Positions 36,054 through 45,192 of a stretch of DNA of 64,000 bases are shown one piece after another (the stretch's first letter is position 1; every line of letters begins with the position of its first letter). The notes under the pieces are model-generated. The model ran no database searches, was not told the origin of the DNA, and saw only the letters and a program-made list of their open reading frames with translations. The position numbers and the translations under genes were made by a program. Source of the stretch: Bacillus suaedaesalsae (GTDB lineage Bacteria > Bacillota > Bacilli > Bacillales > SA4); NCBI RefSeq assembly GCF_016890225.1, contig NZ_JAFELM010000019.1:60978-124977 (forward strand). Direction: 5' to 3'.

Positions 36054-38186
36054 TTAATTGCGAATTGATGGAGTTACTACGTTTGATTTTTCTCCGTCTT
36101 CTTCTGTTTGTGGGTTGTAAGGAATTATAAAGTAACTAGGCATTTTAAAGATATTCACATTTTCAACTTCATAGAAACCTTCTCCATTCTTTACCTTACT
36201 TACATACGCCCACGAATCATCTTTCTTTTCATATACTTTATACTCTATTCGTTCATCACTTGTGTCCCAACTTAACTGAATTGTAAATAAACTAAATGGT
36301 TTAAAGCTTAATTGTGACTTTAACTCTGGTTTGCCAACCATTTCAATTGGTTGTTCAAGCTCATCTACTCCTTTTGGGGCAACAAACCGTGCAGTTTGGT
36401 CTAGTGGGGATGAGGCTAGTATTTTTTTAAATAATCTTGTTGGATACGCACTGCCATGTTTTAAGTAATGCTCCTTATTTGTTGTATCATATCCCATCCA
36501 TAGCGCTCCAACAACGTTTGGAGTATAGCCGACGAACCAAGCATCACGTGTTGCCCCTTTCACACCAGTAAAAGAGGTTGTCCCTGTTTTTCCAGCTAAT
36601 CTACCATTATATTGACCCGAACGAGCAGTTCCTTCATCTACAACTCCTTCTAGCATACGCGTAACATACCATGCTGTTTGAGGTGAAAATACTTCGCGTT
36701 CTTCTACATTGACCGAAGCGATCACTTCACCTTCACGATTAACCATTTTTTTAATAAAATAAGGCTCCACTACTTTTCCATCCTTTGCAAATGCACGATA
36801 CGCTTTTGCCATTTCAATCGGAGATATACCTTCCTTCAGTCCACCAAGTGCAATTGCAAGTCCTTGATCTGGTATTGATAACCCAGCTTTATCAATGTAT
36901 TTTTTTCCAACGTCGATACCGATTTTATCTAACAACCAAACAGCAGGTGCATTAGCTGATTGAATTAACGCCTCATACATTGTCATCTTACCTTGATACG
37001 TTCCAGTATGATTTTTCGGAGTATAATCTCCATACGAAATTGGTTTGTCAACGAGCATTGAATAAGGATGATATTCTTTTTCCTCTAAAGCAGGTCCATA
37101 GACTGCAAGTGGCTTAAACGTTGAACCAGGTTGCCTCTTTACAACAACACGATTCATCCCTTTACTAACATAGTTTCGTCCACCGATAACCGATAAAACT
37201 CCGCCGTTATTCGCATCCATTAATACAAAAGCACCTTCAGCTTGTTCATCAGTTCCTGGAAAATACTCTTCCTTCTTAAATAACTCATATGCCATTTGCT
37301 GTACTTCAGCATTGATTGGTACAGTTATTGTATATCCACCAGTCATTAATTCCTCATTTGTTAAATTAAAGCGTTTTTTCGCTTCATTCATTACCATATC
37401 AATATAGGTTGCATATGCTGGATTTCGTTTATCCTCACTAATAGTAAGTGCAACTACTTTTCCCTTTGCTCTTACAGCTTCTTCAGCAGATATAAAACCA
37501 CGTTTTTGCATGACATCAAGGACGAGATTTCTTCTTTCTTTACTCTTTTCCATATTCGTAATAGGCGAGTAATACGTTGGACTCTTTGGAATCCCAGCTA
37601 ACAACGCTCCCTCTTCAAGCGTTAACTCTGAAACACTTTTATTAAAATATAGCTGTGCTGCTGTTTCAATTCCATAAGCACCATGACCAAAGTAAATTTG
37701 GTTAACATAGAGCTCAAGTAATTTGTTCTTGCTATATTCCTTTTCTAGGTTGATTGATATGATTGCTTCTTTTGTCTTCCGAAGGAGTGTTTTCTCGTTT
37801 GATAAGAAAACATTCTTCGCTAATTGCTGAGTAATGGTGCTTCCACCTTCTACTTTTCCACCAGCTAATATATCTTTATATAATGCTCTGAATATCGCTT
37901 TTAAATCAATCCCGTGATGGTCATAAAATCTCGCATCTTCTATTGCAACAAATGCGTTTTGTACGTGAGTGGGAATTTGTTCTATATCACTTAATACACG
38001 ATCTTCTATATATAGTTTAGAAATTAAGTGACCTTTCTCATCTACCATTGTTGTAGTGGAATCCATTACTAGCTTCTGTTCATCAACGACATAGTTTCCG
38101 GCTAATAAGATTAAGATATAACCTGTAATTCCTAAGATGATTGTTGCGACTACTGCAGCTGTACCTATCAGTAGCTTTCTTTTCAT
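36054..38186 (-). CDS. pbpF: Class A penicillin-binding protein, PbpF-like
   Basis: A 710-residue bifunctional peptidoglycan synthase from the ATG at 38186 (GAGGTGG upstream). One N-terminal membrane helix is followed by the GT51 transglycosylase domain with AIEDARFYDHHGIDLKAI and GGSTITQQLAKN. The penicillin-binding domain has RQPGSTFKP (catalytic Ser in STFK), QSANAPAV and RLAGKTGTTSF. Length is close to B. subtilis PBP2c (714). It lies upstream of hemE, as in B. subtilis, where PbpF is forespore-active. Confidence 0.93.
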   Translation of the reverse strand: MKRKLLIGTAAVVATIILGITGYILILLAGNYVVDEQKLVMDSTTTMVDEKGHLISKLYIEDRVLSDIEQIPTHVQNAFVAIEDARFYDHHGIDLKAIFRALYKDILAGGKVEGGSTITQQLAKNVFLSNEKTLLRKTKEAIISINLEKEYSKNKLLELYVNQIYFGHGAYGIETAAQLYFNKSVSELTLEEGALLAGIPKSPTYYSPITNMEKSKERRNLVLDVMQKRGFISAEEAVRAKGKVVALTISEDKRNPAYATYIDMVMNEAKKRFNLTNEELMTGGYTITVPINAEVQQMAYELFKKEEYFPGTDEQAEGAFVLMDANNGGVLSVIGGRNYVSKGMNRVVVKRQPGSTFKPLAVYGPALEEKEYHPYSMLVDKPISYGDYTPKNHTGTYQGKMTMYEALIQSANAPAVWLLDKIGIDVGKKYIDKAGLSIPDQGLAIALGGLKEGISPIEMAKAYRAFAKDGKVVEPYFIKKMVNREGEVIASVNVEEREVFSPQTAWYVTRMLEGVVDEGTARSGQYNGRLAGKTGTTSFTGVKGATRDAWFVGYTPNVVGALWMGYDTTNKEHYLKHGSAYPTRLFKKILASSPLDQTARFVAPKGVDELEQPIEMVGKPELKSQLSFKPFSLFTIQLSWDTSDERIEYKVYEKKDDSWAYVSKVKNGEGFYEVENVNIFKMPSYFIIPYNPQTEEDGEKSNVVTPSIRN

Positions 38187-38350
38187 AGCTGCCACCTCAT
38201 TCTAATTTCATACTAGAATACACCTATCATCTTCCGTTTCTTTCCTGTTAGTATCGGAAAAATTGATATTTGTTATGTATGATTTTCCAATACAGTTTAA
38301 ATTTTCTTTTCATATATTGCTTGGCTATACTTGAAAGAGGAGGTGTAAAA

Positions 38351-38863
38351 ATGAACATTTACAGAACATTCGGCACAATTGAGTATTTATCTAATCTGAA
38401 ATCAAATCATCTAAACGAAACGATGCTCCTAATGTTAGGAGATGACGACCAAGCACTGTTACTTCATGAAACAGAGTCTTCAAGTATATTCAATGAAGGG
38501 ACTGGATATGAAGTCATTGACGGAACCGGTAATTTAAGTGGATCAGGGTTTGCTGTCTTCAACAATATTCCTGTTAGTGAAGAAGGGCGTTCTATCTTTG
38601 AATATCGTTTCAAAAACCGCGCAAGGCTTATAGAAAATGAACCTGGTTTTTGTGCGATCCGAGTACTCAGACCAATTAAGCATGATACTTATGTCATTTT
38701 AACATTATGGGATAATGAAAGTGACTTTCTGAACTGGCAAAGTTCAAATGCTTATAACGAAGCGCATAAAAACCGAGGTACATCTGAAGGCATAGACAAA
38801 AAATCTATCTTCTTACGACCTTCATATGTAACAAAATATAATATTTTCAATGAAAATGCATAA
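38351..38863 (+). CDS. hmoB: Haem-degrading monooxygenase HmoB (YhgC-like)
   Basis: A 170-residue protein from ATG 38351 with GAGGAGGTG upstream. The N-terminal 65 residues are variable; residues 66-165 form an ABM (antibiotic biosynthesis monooxygenase) fold with FAVFNNIPVSEEGRSIFEYRF, and YVILTLWDNESDFLNWQSS. It matches B. subtilis HmoB, which cleaves haem to release iron. It is divergent from pbpF and next to haem genes, as in that genome. A haem-iron turnover role fits the neighbouring haem operon. Confidence 0.87.
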   Translation: MNIYRTFGTIEYLSNLKSNHLNETMLLMLGDDDQALLLHETESSSIFNEGTGYEVIDGTGNLSGSGFAVFNNIPVSEEGRSIFEYRFKNRARLIENEPGFCAIRVLRPIKHDTYVILTLWDNESDFLNWQSSNAYNEAHKNRGTSEGIDKKSIFLRPSYVTKYNIFNENA

Positions 38864-39170
38864 ATTTCTTGTCGAGGCATGCTAACAATTTACATGCCTT
38901 GACTATTTAATATGTAATCTTCACGAATGCTGCAAAATTGACTCGAATATTTCCGAGGAAATATGTAAAAACAAGTATTTTTTTACATCTCACACTATAT
39001 TCCTTCAATAAAATCATTTATTAACTGTCATTTTGTCATTTCCCCACAATTCACAGCACATTTTCCTCTCAAATTCTTTCACACGAATTCAACTCCATCA
39101 TATTCTGTATTACATCTCTTATAGACGATTTACCTATGAAGCAGATGAATATATAGATGGAGGGAAAAAT
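38864..39170. other. Gap between hmoB and yhfA
   Basis: A hairpin GTCGAGGCATG / CATGCCTTGAC at about 38872-38904 probably ends hmoB. The remainder is AT-rich, with the yhfA promoter region and a GGAGGG ribosome site at its end. I see no gene. Confidence 0.55.
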
Positions 39171-40577
39171 ATGATCGTAGAATTAACCGCACTCCATTGG
39201 ATCTATGTTGTGTTCATCGCTCTAATTATTGGTTTTATGGTAATGAGAAGGGATACAACGTTGGTCTGTATCATCGGAATTTTTATATTAGCTTTTACTG
39301 CAACAGGATCACTTACTGAATCTGTTAGTGGTATTTTTAATAGTTTTATTTTTGCCATTACAGAGTTGTTAGCAACCATCTTAGTCATCTCAATAATCGT
39401 GGCAATGAGTAAAGCTTTGACAAAAACAGGTATCAACGATGTCATGATCTCCCCTTTCACAAAGCTTATTCGTAATCCGACTTTAGCTTACTGGACGATA
39501 GGTATACTCATGATGGTAATTTCTTTTTTCTTCTGGCCATCACCAGCAGTTGCCCTTCTTGGAGCTGTTTTATTGCCAGTAGCAGTTCGAGTTGGATTGC
39601 CAGCGCTTGCTGTCGCTATGGCCATGAACTTATTCGGACATGGAATTGCACTATCCGGTGACTTTGTCATCCAAGCTGCGCCAAAACTAACAGCAGATGC
39701 TGCTGGACTTAGAGTAAGCGAGGTTGTGAGCGCAAGTATTCCATTAGTAATTGTCATGGGTGTTGTTACAACCGTTACAGCCTTTTATTTAATTAAACGC
39801 GATATGAAAAACGGAAAGCTTACAGCAAATACTGGGGTTACTGTGGCCAACAATGAATTTATTCAGGAAGAGGAAATCGATAGAAGTTTACTTTCATTAG
39901 GGGCCAAAAGATTTATTTCACTTTTAATCCCCATATTATTTATATTAGATTTAGTTGCAATGGTCGTATTTAAGCTTCAAGGTGGCGATGCAACAGCTCT
40001 AATTGGAGGAACTTCGATTTTCATTTTAATTGTTATTGCTCTCTTAGCCCATAAAAATAAAGGTCTCGAAAAAACAACAAATTATTTAATTGAAGGATTC
40101 CAATTTGGTTTCAAAGTTTTTGGTGCCGTTATTCCGATTGCAGCCTTCTTCTATTTAGGTGATGGAGCATTTATTAAAATTATAGGCGAACACCTCCCTG
40201 CTACTTCACAAGGAATAGTAAACGATCTTGGTGTTGGGTTGGCATCTGTCGTTCCGCTAAATGCACAAGTTGGTGCTATTACATTAACAGGTGTTGGTGC
40301 TATCACTGGTTTAGATGGATCCGGTTTTTCTGGTATTTCATTAGCTGGATCTATCGCTCAACTTTTCTCTACAGCTATCGGTGCCGGAGCAGCAACTCTA
40401 ACAGCGCTTGGCCAAATTGCAGGTATTTGGGTTGGTGGCGGAACATTAGTACCGTGGGCTCTTATCCCTGCTGCAGCTATCTGTGGAGTTGATCCGTTTG
40501 AGCTTGCTAGACGAAATTTACTACCAGTTACGATTGGATTAGTTGTGACAACGATTGTGGCGATGTTTTTGATATAA
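39171..40577 (+). CDS. yhfA: YhfA-like ion-transporter-superfamily membrane transporter
   Basis: A 468-residue polytopic membrane protein from the ATG at 39171, preceded by GGAGGG. About 11-12 membrane helices are visible, with two re-entrant-like segments around ALAVAMAMNLFGHGIALSG and GAGAATLTALGQIAGIW. It resembles B. subtilis YhfA (about 463 residues), a putative Na+-linked anion or organic acid transporter of unproven substrate. It is monocistronic, with a terminator after it. Confidence 0.82.
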   Translation: MIVELTALHWIYVVFIALIIGFMVMRRDTTLVCIIGIFILAFTATGSLTESVSGIFNSFIFAITELLATILVISIIVAMSKALTKTGINDVMISPFTKLIRNPTLAYWTIGILMMVISFFFWPSPAVALLGAVLLPVAVRVGLPALAVAMAMNLFGHGIALSGDFVIQAAPKLTADAAGLRVSEVVSASIPLVIVMGVVTTVTAFYLIKRDMKNGKLTANTGVTVANNEFIQEEEIDRSLLSLGAKRFISLLIPILFILDLVAMVVFKLQGGDATALIGGTSIFILIVIALLAHKNKGLEKTTNYLIEGFQFGFKVFGAVIPIAAFFYLGDGAFIKIIGEHLPATSQGIVNDLGVGLASVVPLNAQVGAITLTGVGAITGLDGSGFSGISLAGSIAQLFSTAIGAGAATLTALGQIAGIWVGGGTLVPWALIPAAAICGVDPFELARRNLLPVTIGLVVTTIVAMFLI

Positions 40578-41120
40578 CAATAATACAGCGAATGGACCGT
40601 TTTAGGTTCATTCGTTTTTTGTAGAACACGTTCTTTTTTCAACTAAGGCACCTATTAATTCAAGCAGAACAACAATAACTTCTAACAGTATCCAGTGGAA
40701 TGGAATATAAAATGAAGATGAACAGAGATCTGCAACTTAACGCAGTCCTGGCGATATTAATCTAGTGACATTATTCCTCAATCATAAATCTTTGTCTGTA
40801 GCATAGTTTCACACTAATGTTTTTCAAGAAGCTCAAGTTCACTAACCATACAAGCTCTTTTCGCTGTTTTGATTTCAGACTAATGTCCAGTTTGAACCTT
40901 TTCAATCCATTCTTGTTCAATGATTTCCGTATGATAAATCGAAGTTAGCGTAAGTCCCTTATCCTATTCCACTTGCTTCCTCTTCCATTGTTAAATTCAA
41001 CTCCACTTAGTTTATTTAAACCCATCGAATCATTCTTCTTCATAATTTAGTTATTAATACAAGGAGAGAAGTAAATACAATCATAATCTGTAAAAGACCA
41101 ATAGAAAGGAAGGTTATTCT
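40578..41120. other. 543-bp gap with terminator and no gene found
   Basis: CGAATG-N14-CATTCG followed by six T (about 40591-40620) terminates yhfA. Between 40640 and 41100 I find no reading frame with a ribosome site, no RNA gene and no clear repeat. The last 60 bp are the promoter and ribosome site region of the collagen-like gene. Confidence 0.55.
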
Positions 41121-41705
41121 ATGGGAATTTGACCATGTAAATGTTGTAAAAAAAGTAAATGTATTTGTTCTCCTGGACCTAGGGGACCAAAAGGAGAAAC
41201 TGGCGATCAAGGGCCTATCGGACCTCAGGGACCTGTTGGACCTCAAGGAGAAACTGGTCCACAAGGGCCAGCGGGAGGAGTATCAGCCTTTGCAGATTTT
41301 TATGCATTAATGCCACCTAATAATTCTGCAACAGTTGCTCCCGGTACAGATGTAGATTTTCCGCAGGATGGACCTATTAGTGACAATGGTTTGATATCCC
41401 GTACTGGTCCCGATGCTTTCGAATTAGCAGAAATTGGAGTGTACCAGGTATTGTTTCAAGTGAGTGTCACCGAAGCAGGACAACTTGTTTTAACTCTCAA
41501 TGGCATTGAACAACCTTATACGGTTGTCGGACGTGCAACCGGTACATCTCAAATCGTAGGAATGGCTCTTGTTCAAACTACCGAAATCAATACCATACTC
41601 ACTGTCCGAAATCCTGCTGATAATGCTACAGCACTTACAATTACTCCTCTCGCTGGAGGAAATGAGCCAGTTTCAGCACACCTTGTTATTACGAGACTAC
41701 AATAA
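41121..41705 (+). pseudogene. Collagen-like exosporium/BclA-type gene broken by an early TGA
   Basis: AAAGGAAGG precedes ATG 41121, whose frame reads M-G-I and then TGA at 41130-41132. Read through, the same frame continues for 191 codons: a Cys-rich lead PCKCCKKSKCICSPGP, nine or so Gly-X-Y triplets (GPKGETGDQGPIGPQGP and on) and a C-terminal domain of about 140 residues like the BclA/C1q-type head (AELAEIGVYQV-like segments, ending VSAHLVITRLQ). No frameshift or other stop follows. Either the gene is recently inactivated, the TGA is read through, or translation starts lower down at ATG 41310, losing the collagen stalk. Confidence 0.78.
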
Positions 41706-41765
41706 TCATCGACTCTAAACAAAATGCTTTTCAATTACACATGCCTCATGTTACAAGTGTTCGAC

Positions 41766-41805
41766 AAAAAGGCAATTCGAATGGAATCATTCGAATTGCC
41801 TTTTT
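41766..41805. terminator. Perfect 18-bp hairpin terminator after the collagen-like gene
   Basis: AAAAAGGCAATTCGAATG (41766-41783) and CATTCGAATTGCCTTTTT (41788-41805) pair exactly around GAAT, followed by further T-rich DNA. Confidence 0.9.
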
Positions 41806-41882
41806 GGTTTTTTGTGCAGTTTCAAACTTCTACAGGAACAGTGGGACAGGTGACAATTTGAATTTCTAAGTATTAGTTGAGA

Positions 41883-41970
41883 CTCATGCCAGGCGGTAAA
41901 CGGCGAAGAGGCACAGCGCCCCCCCGGATAGCGAATGCCATCGAGCGGAAATCACCTAGTTTAACAGAAA
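41883..41970. repeat. Degraded REP copy
   Basis: ACTCATGCCAGGCGG, GGCACAGCGCCCCCCCGG and AGCGAATGCC are decayed versions of the REP core, and the unit ends CACCTAGTTTAACAGAAAG, matching the right end of the ISL3-like MITEs. The left terminus is not recognisable. It fills the gap before the ferredoxin-NADP reductase gene's 3' end. Confidence 0.55.
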
Positions 41971-42023
41971 GATTAATAAATAGGAAAAAACACATTTAAA
42001 GTGACTGTCTTATTTCTTAACTC

Positions 42024-43070
42024 TCATATCATCTTCTTAATTAATTCACGGTTTCTTTGTTTAAACACTTCATTATGAGAAGACACCATCGCAACTTCAT
42101 TAGCTCCTGGTTCAATGAACTGTTTCGCCTTATTAACTGCATTTGCTGCATCTTGGAATGTGCCGGCAATTAAGTTTAATTTCCCATCATACTTAATGAT
42201 ATCTCCAGCCGCATACAGTCCTTTTACAGATGACTCACTAAATGAATTACCCTCGATATAAAATCCGTCCATAAGGTTGATGTCTATCATACTATTGTTT
42301 AAAAGCGTGGAGTCTTGTTCAAAGCCATGGTTAATTACTACATCATCTACATTTATATATTGTATTTCACCTGTTTGTTGATTCGTGATTTCTACTTGGT
42401 CGATCGTCTCATGATTACTACCTGCAATCAGCTTTGTAATTGTTGTGTTAAGCATACACCGTGCGGAGCTATTTAGTAATTGAGTTATTTGTGCTTCGTG
42501 ACCTGAAAAAGTCGGTTTACGATGTGTAACATAAACTTCTTTAGCGATTGGAACTAATTCATTCGCCCAGTCAATTGCCGTATTTCCACCACCAGAAATA
42601 ATAACTGTTCGGTCTTTAAAGTACTTTAGTGACTTAACTGTGTAGTGAAGATTCGATACTTCAAATCGCTCCGCCCCTTCAATATGTAATTTTTGAGGCT
42701 TCAATATTCCACTGCCTACCGCAACTATAATTGTTTTTGAGAAGTGCTCCTGCCCCGCTGCTGTTCGTAACCAAAATAAGCCTTCATCATCCTTTGAAAT
42801 ACTTGTCACTCTTTCATTTAGAACAACTGTTGGATTAAACGTTAGTCCTTGTTGAGTAAGCTGTTTAATAAGATCTGCACCCGAAATCGGTGTTTGTCCT
42901 CCAACATCCCATATCATCTTTTCAGGATATATGTGAATCTTTCCACCTAATTGAGGCTGAAATTCAATAATTTTTGTTTTCAATTCTCTTAGTCCACTAT
43001 AAAAAGCAGAATAAAGTCCCGCTGGACCCCCACCAATTATTGTTACATCGAAGATTTCTTTATCCGTCAT
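42024..43070 (-). CDS. Ferredoxin/flavodoxin-NADP+ reductase, YumC/YcgT-like
   Basis: About 348 residues from ATG 43070 (GAGGTGA upstream; a GTG at 43079 lies inside that site). A thioredoxin-reductase-like fold lacking the CxxC pair: FAD motif TIIGGGPAGLYSAFYSG, NADP motif VIISGGGNTAIDWANEL and C-terminal LYAAGDIIKYDGK. It transfers electrons between NADPH and ferredoxin or flavodoxin. It is divergent from an iron-siderophore ABC operon, with Fur boxes between, so it may reduce ferric siderophores in the cell. That role is inferred from context. Confidence 0.87.
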   Translation of the reverse strand: MTDKEIFDVTIIGGGPAGLYSAFYSGLRELKTKIIEFQPQLGGKIHIYPEKMIWDVGGQTPISGADLIKQLTQQGLTFNPTVVLNERVTSISKDDEGLFWLRTAAGQEHFSKTIIVAVGSGILKPQKLHIEGAERFEVSNLHYTVKSLKYFKDRTVIISGGGNTAIDWANELVPIAKEVYVTHRKPTFSGHEAQITQLLNSSARCMLNTTITKLIAGSNHETIDQVEITNQQTGEIQYINVDDVVINHGFEQDSTLLNNSMIDINLMDGFYIEGNSFSESSVKGLYAAGDIIKYDGKLNLIAGTFQDAANAVNKAKQFIEPGANEVAMVSSHNEVFKQRNRELIKKMI

Positions 43071-43137
43071 CGCCTTCACCTCAAAAAGTAATAGTATTAA
43101 ACATATTTACACAGACTAACAATACTAAATAAACCAT

Positions 43138-43197
43138 TGACAATGATTATCAATTACAATTATAGTTACATTGTACAGTAACTGATAATGATTTTCA
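43138..43197. promoter_or_regulatory. Two Fur boxes in the divergent promoter region
   Basis: TGACAATGATTATCA (43138-43152) and TGATAATGATTTTCA (43183-43197) each match TGATAATNATTATCA at 14 of 15 positions. The first overlaps a TTGACA that could serve the ABC operon. They lie between the reductase gene and the siderophore-uptake operon, indicating iron repression of both. Confidence 0.85.
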
Positions 43198-43236
43198 ATA
43201 TCGGTTATATTTTCCATTTGGAGGCTATAAAAAAAT

Positions 43237-44079
43237 ATGGTGCGCCTTATTACAGAAGATTTAAACATCAGCTATGGAGATCGTCTAATTGTAAAGAATT
43301 TAACGATTGAAATACCAGAAAAAAAAATTACAACGATTATTGGCTCTAATGGTTGTGGAAAATCAACTCTATTAAAAGCCATGACTCGAATTATTTCACA
43401 GCAATCTGGCTCTATAATCTTAGATGGAGTAAATATCTCAAAGCACAGTACAAAAGAACTTGCTAAAAAAATGGCCATCCTCCCACAAAGCCAAGAAAGT
43501 GCAAATGGCTTAACGGTTGGTGAACTAGTATCCTATGGACGTTTTCCTTATCAAAAGGGGTTTGGTAGGTTAACAAGTAAAGACCTTGATGCGATTAATT
43601 GGGCTTTAGATGTTACTGGAACAGCCTTCTTTAAACATCATCCAATTGATGCACTTTCTGGTGGTCAAAGGCAACGTGTTTGGATTGCTATGGCACTAGC
43701 GCAAGAAACACCTATGATATTTCTTGATGAACCAACCACATACCTGGACATGGCACATCAATTAGAGATATTAGAGTTATTAAAAAAATTAAATGCAGAG
43801 CAAGAGAGAACAATCATCATGGTACTTCATGACCTAAATCAAGCTGCTCGTTTTGCAGATTACATTATTGCAATGAAATACGGACAAATTGTAAAAGCAG
43901 GTTGTCCGGAGGAAGTCATTACAAATGATGTACTTAAGGAAGTCTTTCAAATTGATGCTATCATTGGCAAGGACCCAACAACAAACAAGCCAATGTGTGT
44001 AACATATAATCTACTAAAAGGAGATCAAGAAAATGAAAAAATTAATAATGCCCCTACTACTACTTTTGTTACTACTTAG
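43237..44079 (+). CDS. Iron-siderophore ABC transporter ATPase (FhuC/FecE-like)
   Basis: A 280-residue cytosolic ATPase with Walker A GSNGCGKST, the FecE-type SGGQRQRVWIAMALAQETPMIFLDEPTTYLDM signature and H-loop VLHDLNQAARFAD. It powers import of ferric siderophores with the two permeases downstream. Its C-terminal tail (NEKINNAPTTTFVTT) runs 47 bp into the binding-protein gene. That is an unusually long overlap, and the tail may be an extension from a lost stop. Fur boxes lie upstream. Confidence 0.92.
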   Translation: MVRLITEDLNISYGDRLIVKNLTIEIPEKKITTIIGSNGCGKSTLLKAMTRIISQQSGSIILDGVNISKHSTKELAKKMAILPQSQESANGLTVGELVSYGRFPYQKGFGRLTSKDLDAINWALDVTGTAFFKHHPIDALSGGQRQRVWIAMALAQETPMIFLDEPTTYLDMAHQLEILELLKKLNAEQERTIIMVLHDLNQAARFADYIIAMKYGQIVKAGCPEEVITNDVLKEVFQIDAIIGKDPTTNKPMCVTYNLLKGDQENEKINNAPTTTFVTT

Positions 44080-44959
44080 TCTTACAGCTTGTGGTAATAA
44101 TAAAGAAGAAGCAACAGATACAAAAGTCGAAAACGAAACAGTAGAAACTACTGGCACGATTACATATCAATCAGAAAATGGTCCAGTTGAAGTTCCTGCT
44201 AACCCTAAGCGTGTAGTTGTTCTTTCAACATATGCTGGTAATGTACTGTCATTAGATGTTCCACTTGTGGGTGTTGATGCATGGTCAAAAATGAATCCTC
44301 GTTACGAGCTTGAAGGCGTTGAGGAAGTAACTGATGAAAACTTAGAGAAAATCATTGAACTTGAGCCAGATTTAATTATTGGTCTTTCAACATTGAAAAA
44401 TGTAGATAAACTTGAGGAACTTGCTCCAGTTGTCACATTTACTTATGGAAAACTAGATTATTTAACTCAGCATTTAGAAATTGCGAAGCTTTTAAACAAG
44501 GAAAAAGAAGCTCAAAGCTGGATCGATGATTTTAAGAAACGTGCTCAAGAATCTGGTGAAGAAATAAAAGCTAAGATCGGTGAAGATGCTACAGTGTCTG
44601 TTATCGAAAACTTTAACAAAGAGCTTTATGTATTCGGTGATAACTGGGCTCGTGGGACTGAAATTTTATATCAAGAAATGAAGCTAAACATGCCTGAAAA
44701 GGTAAAAGAAACAGCTTTAGAGCCTGGATATTACACATTATCCTTAGAAGTACTTCCTGAATTCGCAGGTGACTACTTGATCGTAAGTAAAGCTGAAGAA
44801 ACAGAAACATCATTCATGGAATCTGAAACTTATAAAAACATTCCAGCTGTAAAAAAAAACCAAGTGTTCGTTGCAAATTCAAAAGAATTCTACTTTAACG
44901 ATCCGATTACACTAGAATATCAACTTGAGTTCTTCAGAGATTCATTTCTTGGGAACTAA
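44033..44959 (+). CDS. Iron-siderophore substrate-binding lipoprotein
   Basis: A 308-residue protein with a signal peptide MKKLIMPLLLLLLLLSL and lipobox LTAC (Cys20). The mature domain is a class III (Peripla_BP_2) fold: PKRVVVLSTYAGNVLSLDV, and LEKIIELEPDLIIG. It captures ferric siderophores on the outer face of the membrane. AAAGGAG precedes the ATG inside the end of the ATPase gene. A hairpin follows it, before the permease genes. Confidence 0.92.
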   Translation: MKKLIMPLLLLLLLLSLTACGNNKEEATDTKVENETVETTGTITYQSENGPVEVPANPKRVVVLSTYAGNVLSLDVPLVGVDAWSKMNPRYELEGVEEVTDENLEKIIELEPDLIIGLSTLKNVDKLEELAPVVTFTYGKLDYLTQHLEIAKLLNKEKEAQSWIDDFKKRAQESGEEIKAKIGEDATVSVIENFNKELYVFGDNWARGTEILYQEMKLNMPEKVKETALEPGYYTLSLEVLPEFAGDYLIVSKAEETETSFMESETYKNIPAVKKNQVFVANSKEFYFNDPITLEYQLEFFRDSFLGN

Positions 44960-44966
44960 TTTTATA

Positions 44967-44999
44967 AAGAGGAGTTCTTATTTACTAAGAATTCCTCTT
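44967..44999 (+). terminator. Intercistronic hairpin after the siderophore-binding gene
   Basis: AAGAGGAGTTCTTA and TAAGAATTCCTCTT form a 14-bp stem with one mismatch and a 5-nt loop. It lies right after the binding-protein stop, with a weak T tail. It may attenuate expression of the permeases or protect the 3' end of the lipoprotein message. Confidence 0.7.
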
Positions 45000-45007
45000 A
45001 TTATTTA

Positions 45008-45165
45008 GGTTCTTTTCGTTATGTTTGTTGCTATTATTAATTTGTATCCTTAATAGGTCAATACATTGGAAATATTCATTTCCTTGTGAAAAGATTCCCC
45101 AAAACCTTAATCTATACGTGTTTCTTGACTTATTCGAATAACAACAATCTTTACGATAAACAGCC
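45008..45165. mobile_element. Diverged MITE inside the iron-uptake operon
   Basis: The left end GGTTCTTTTCGTTATG...TTGTTGCTATT and the right end, read inversely, GGCTGTTTATCGTAAAG...TTGTTGTTATT share the ISL3-like MITE terminus over about 28 bp. The 158-bp unit is non-coding, with no clean target duplication. It splits the binding-protein gene from the permeases and occupies most of that 233-bp gap. Confidence 0.65.
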
Positions 45166-45192
45166 ATCATTTTAAAAGGGAAAGATAAAATT

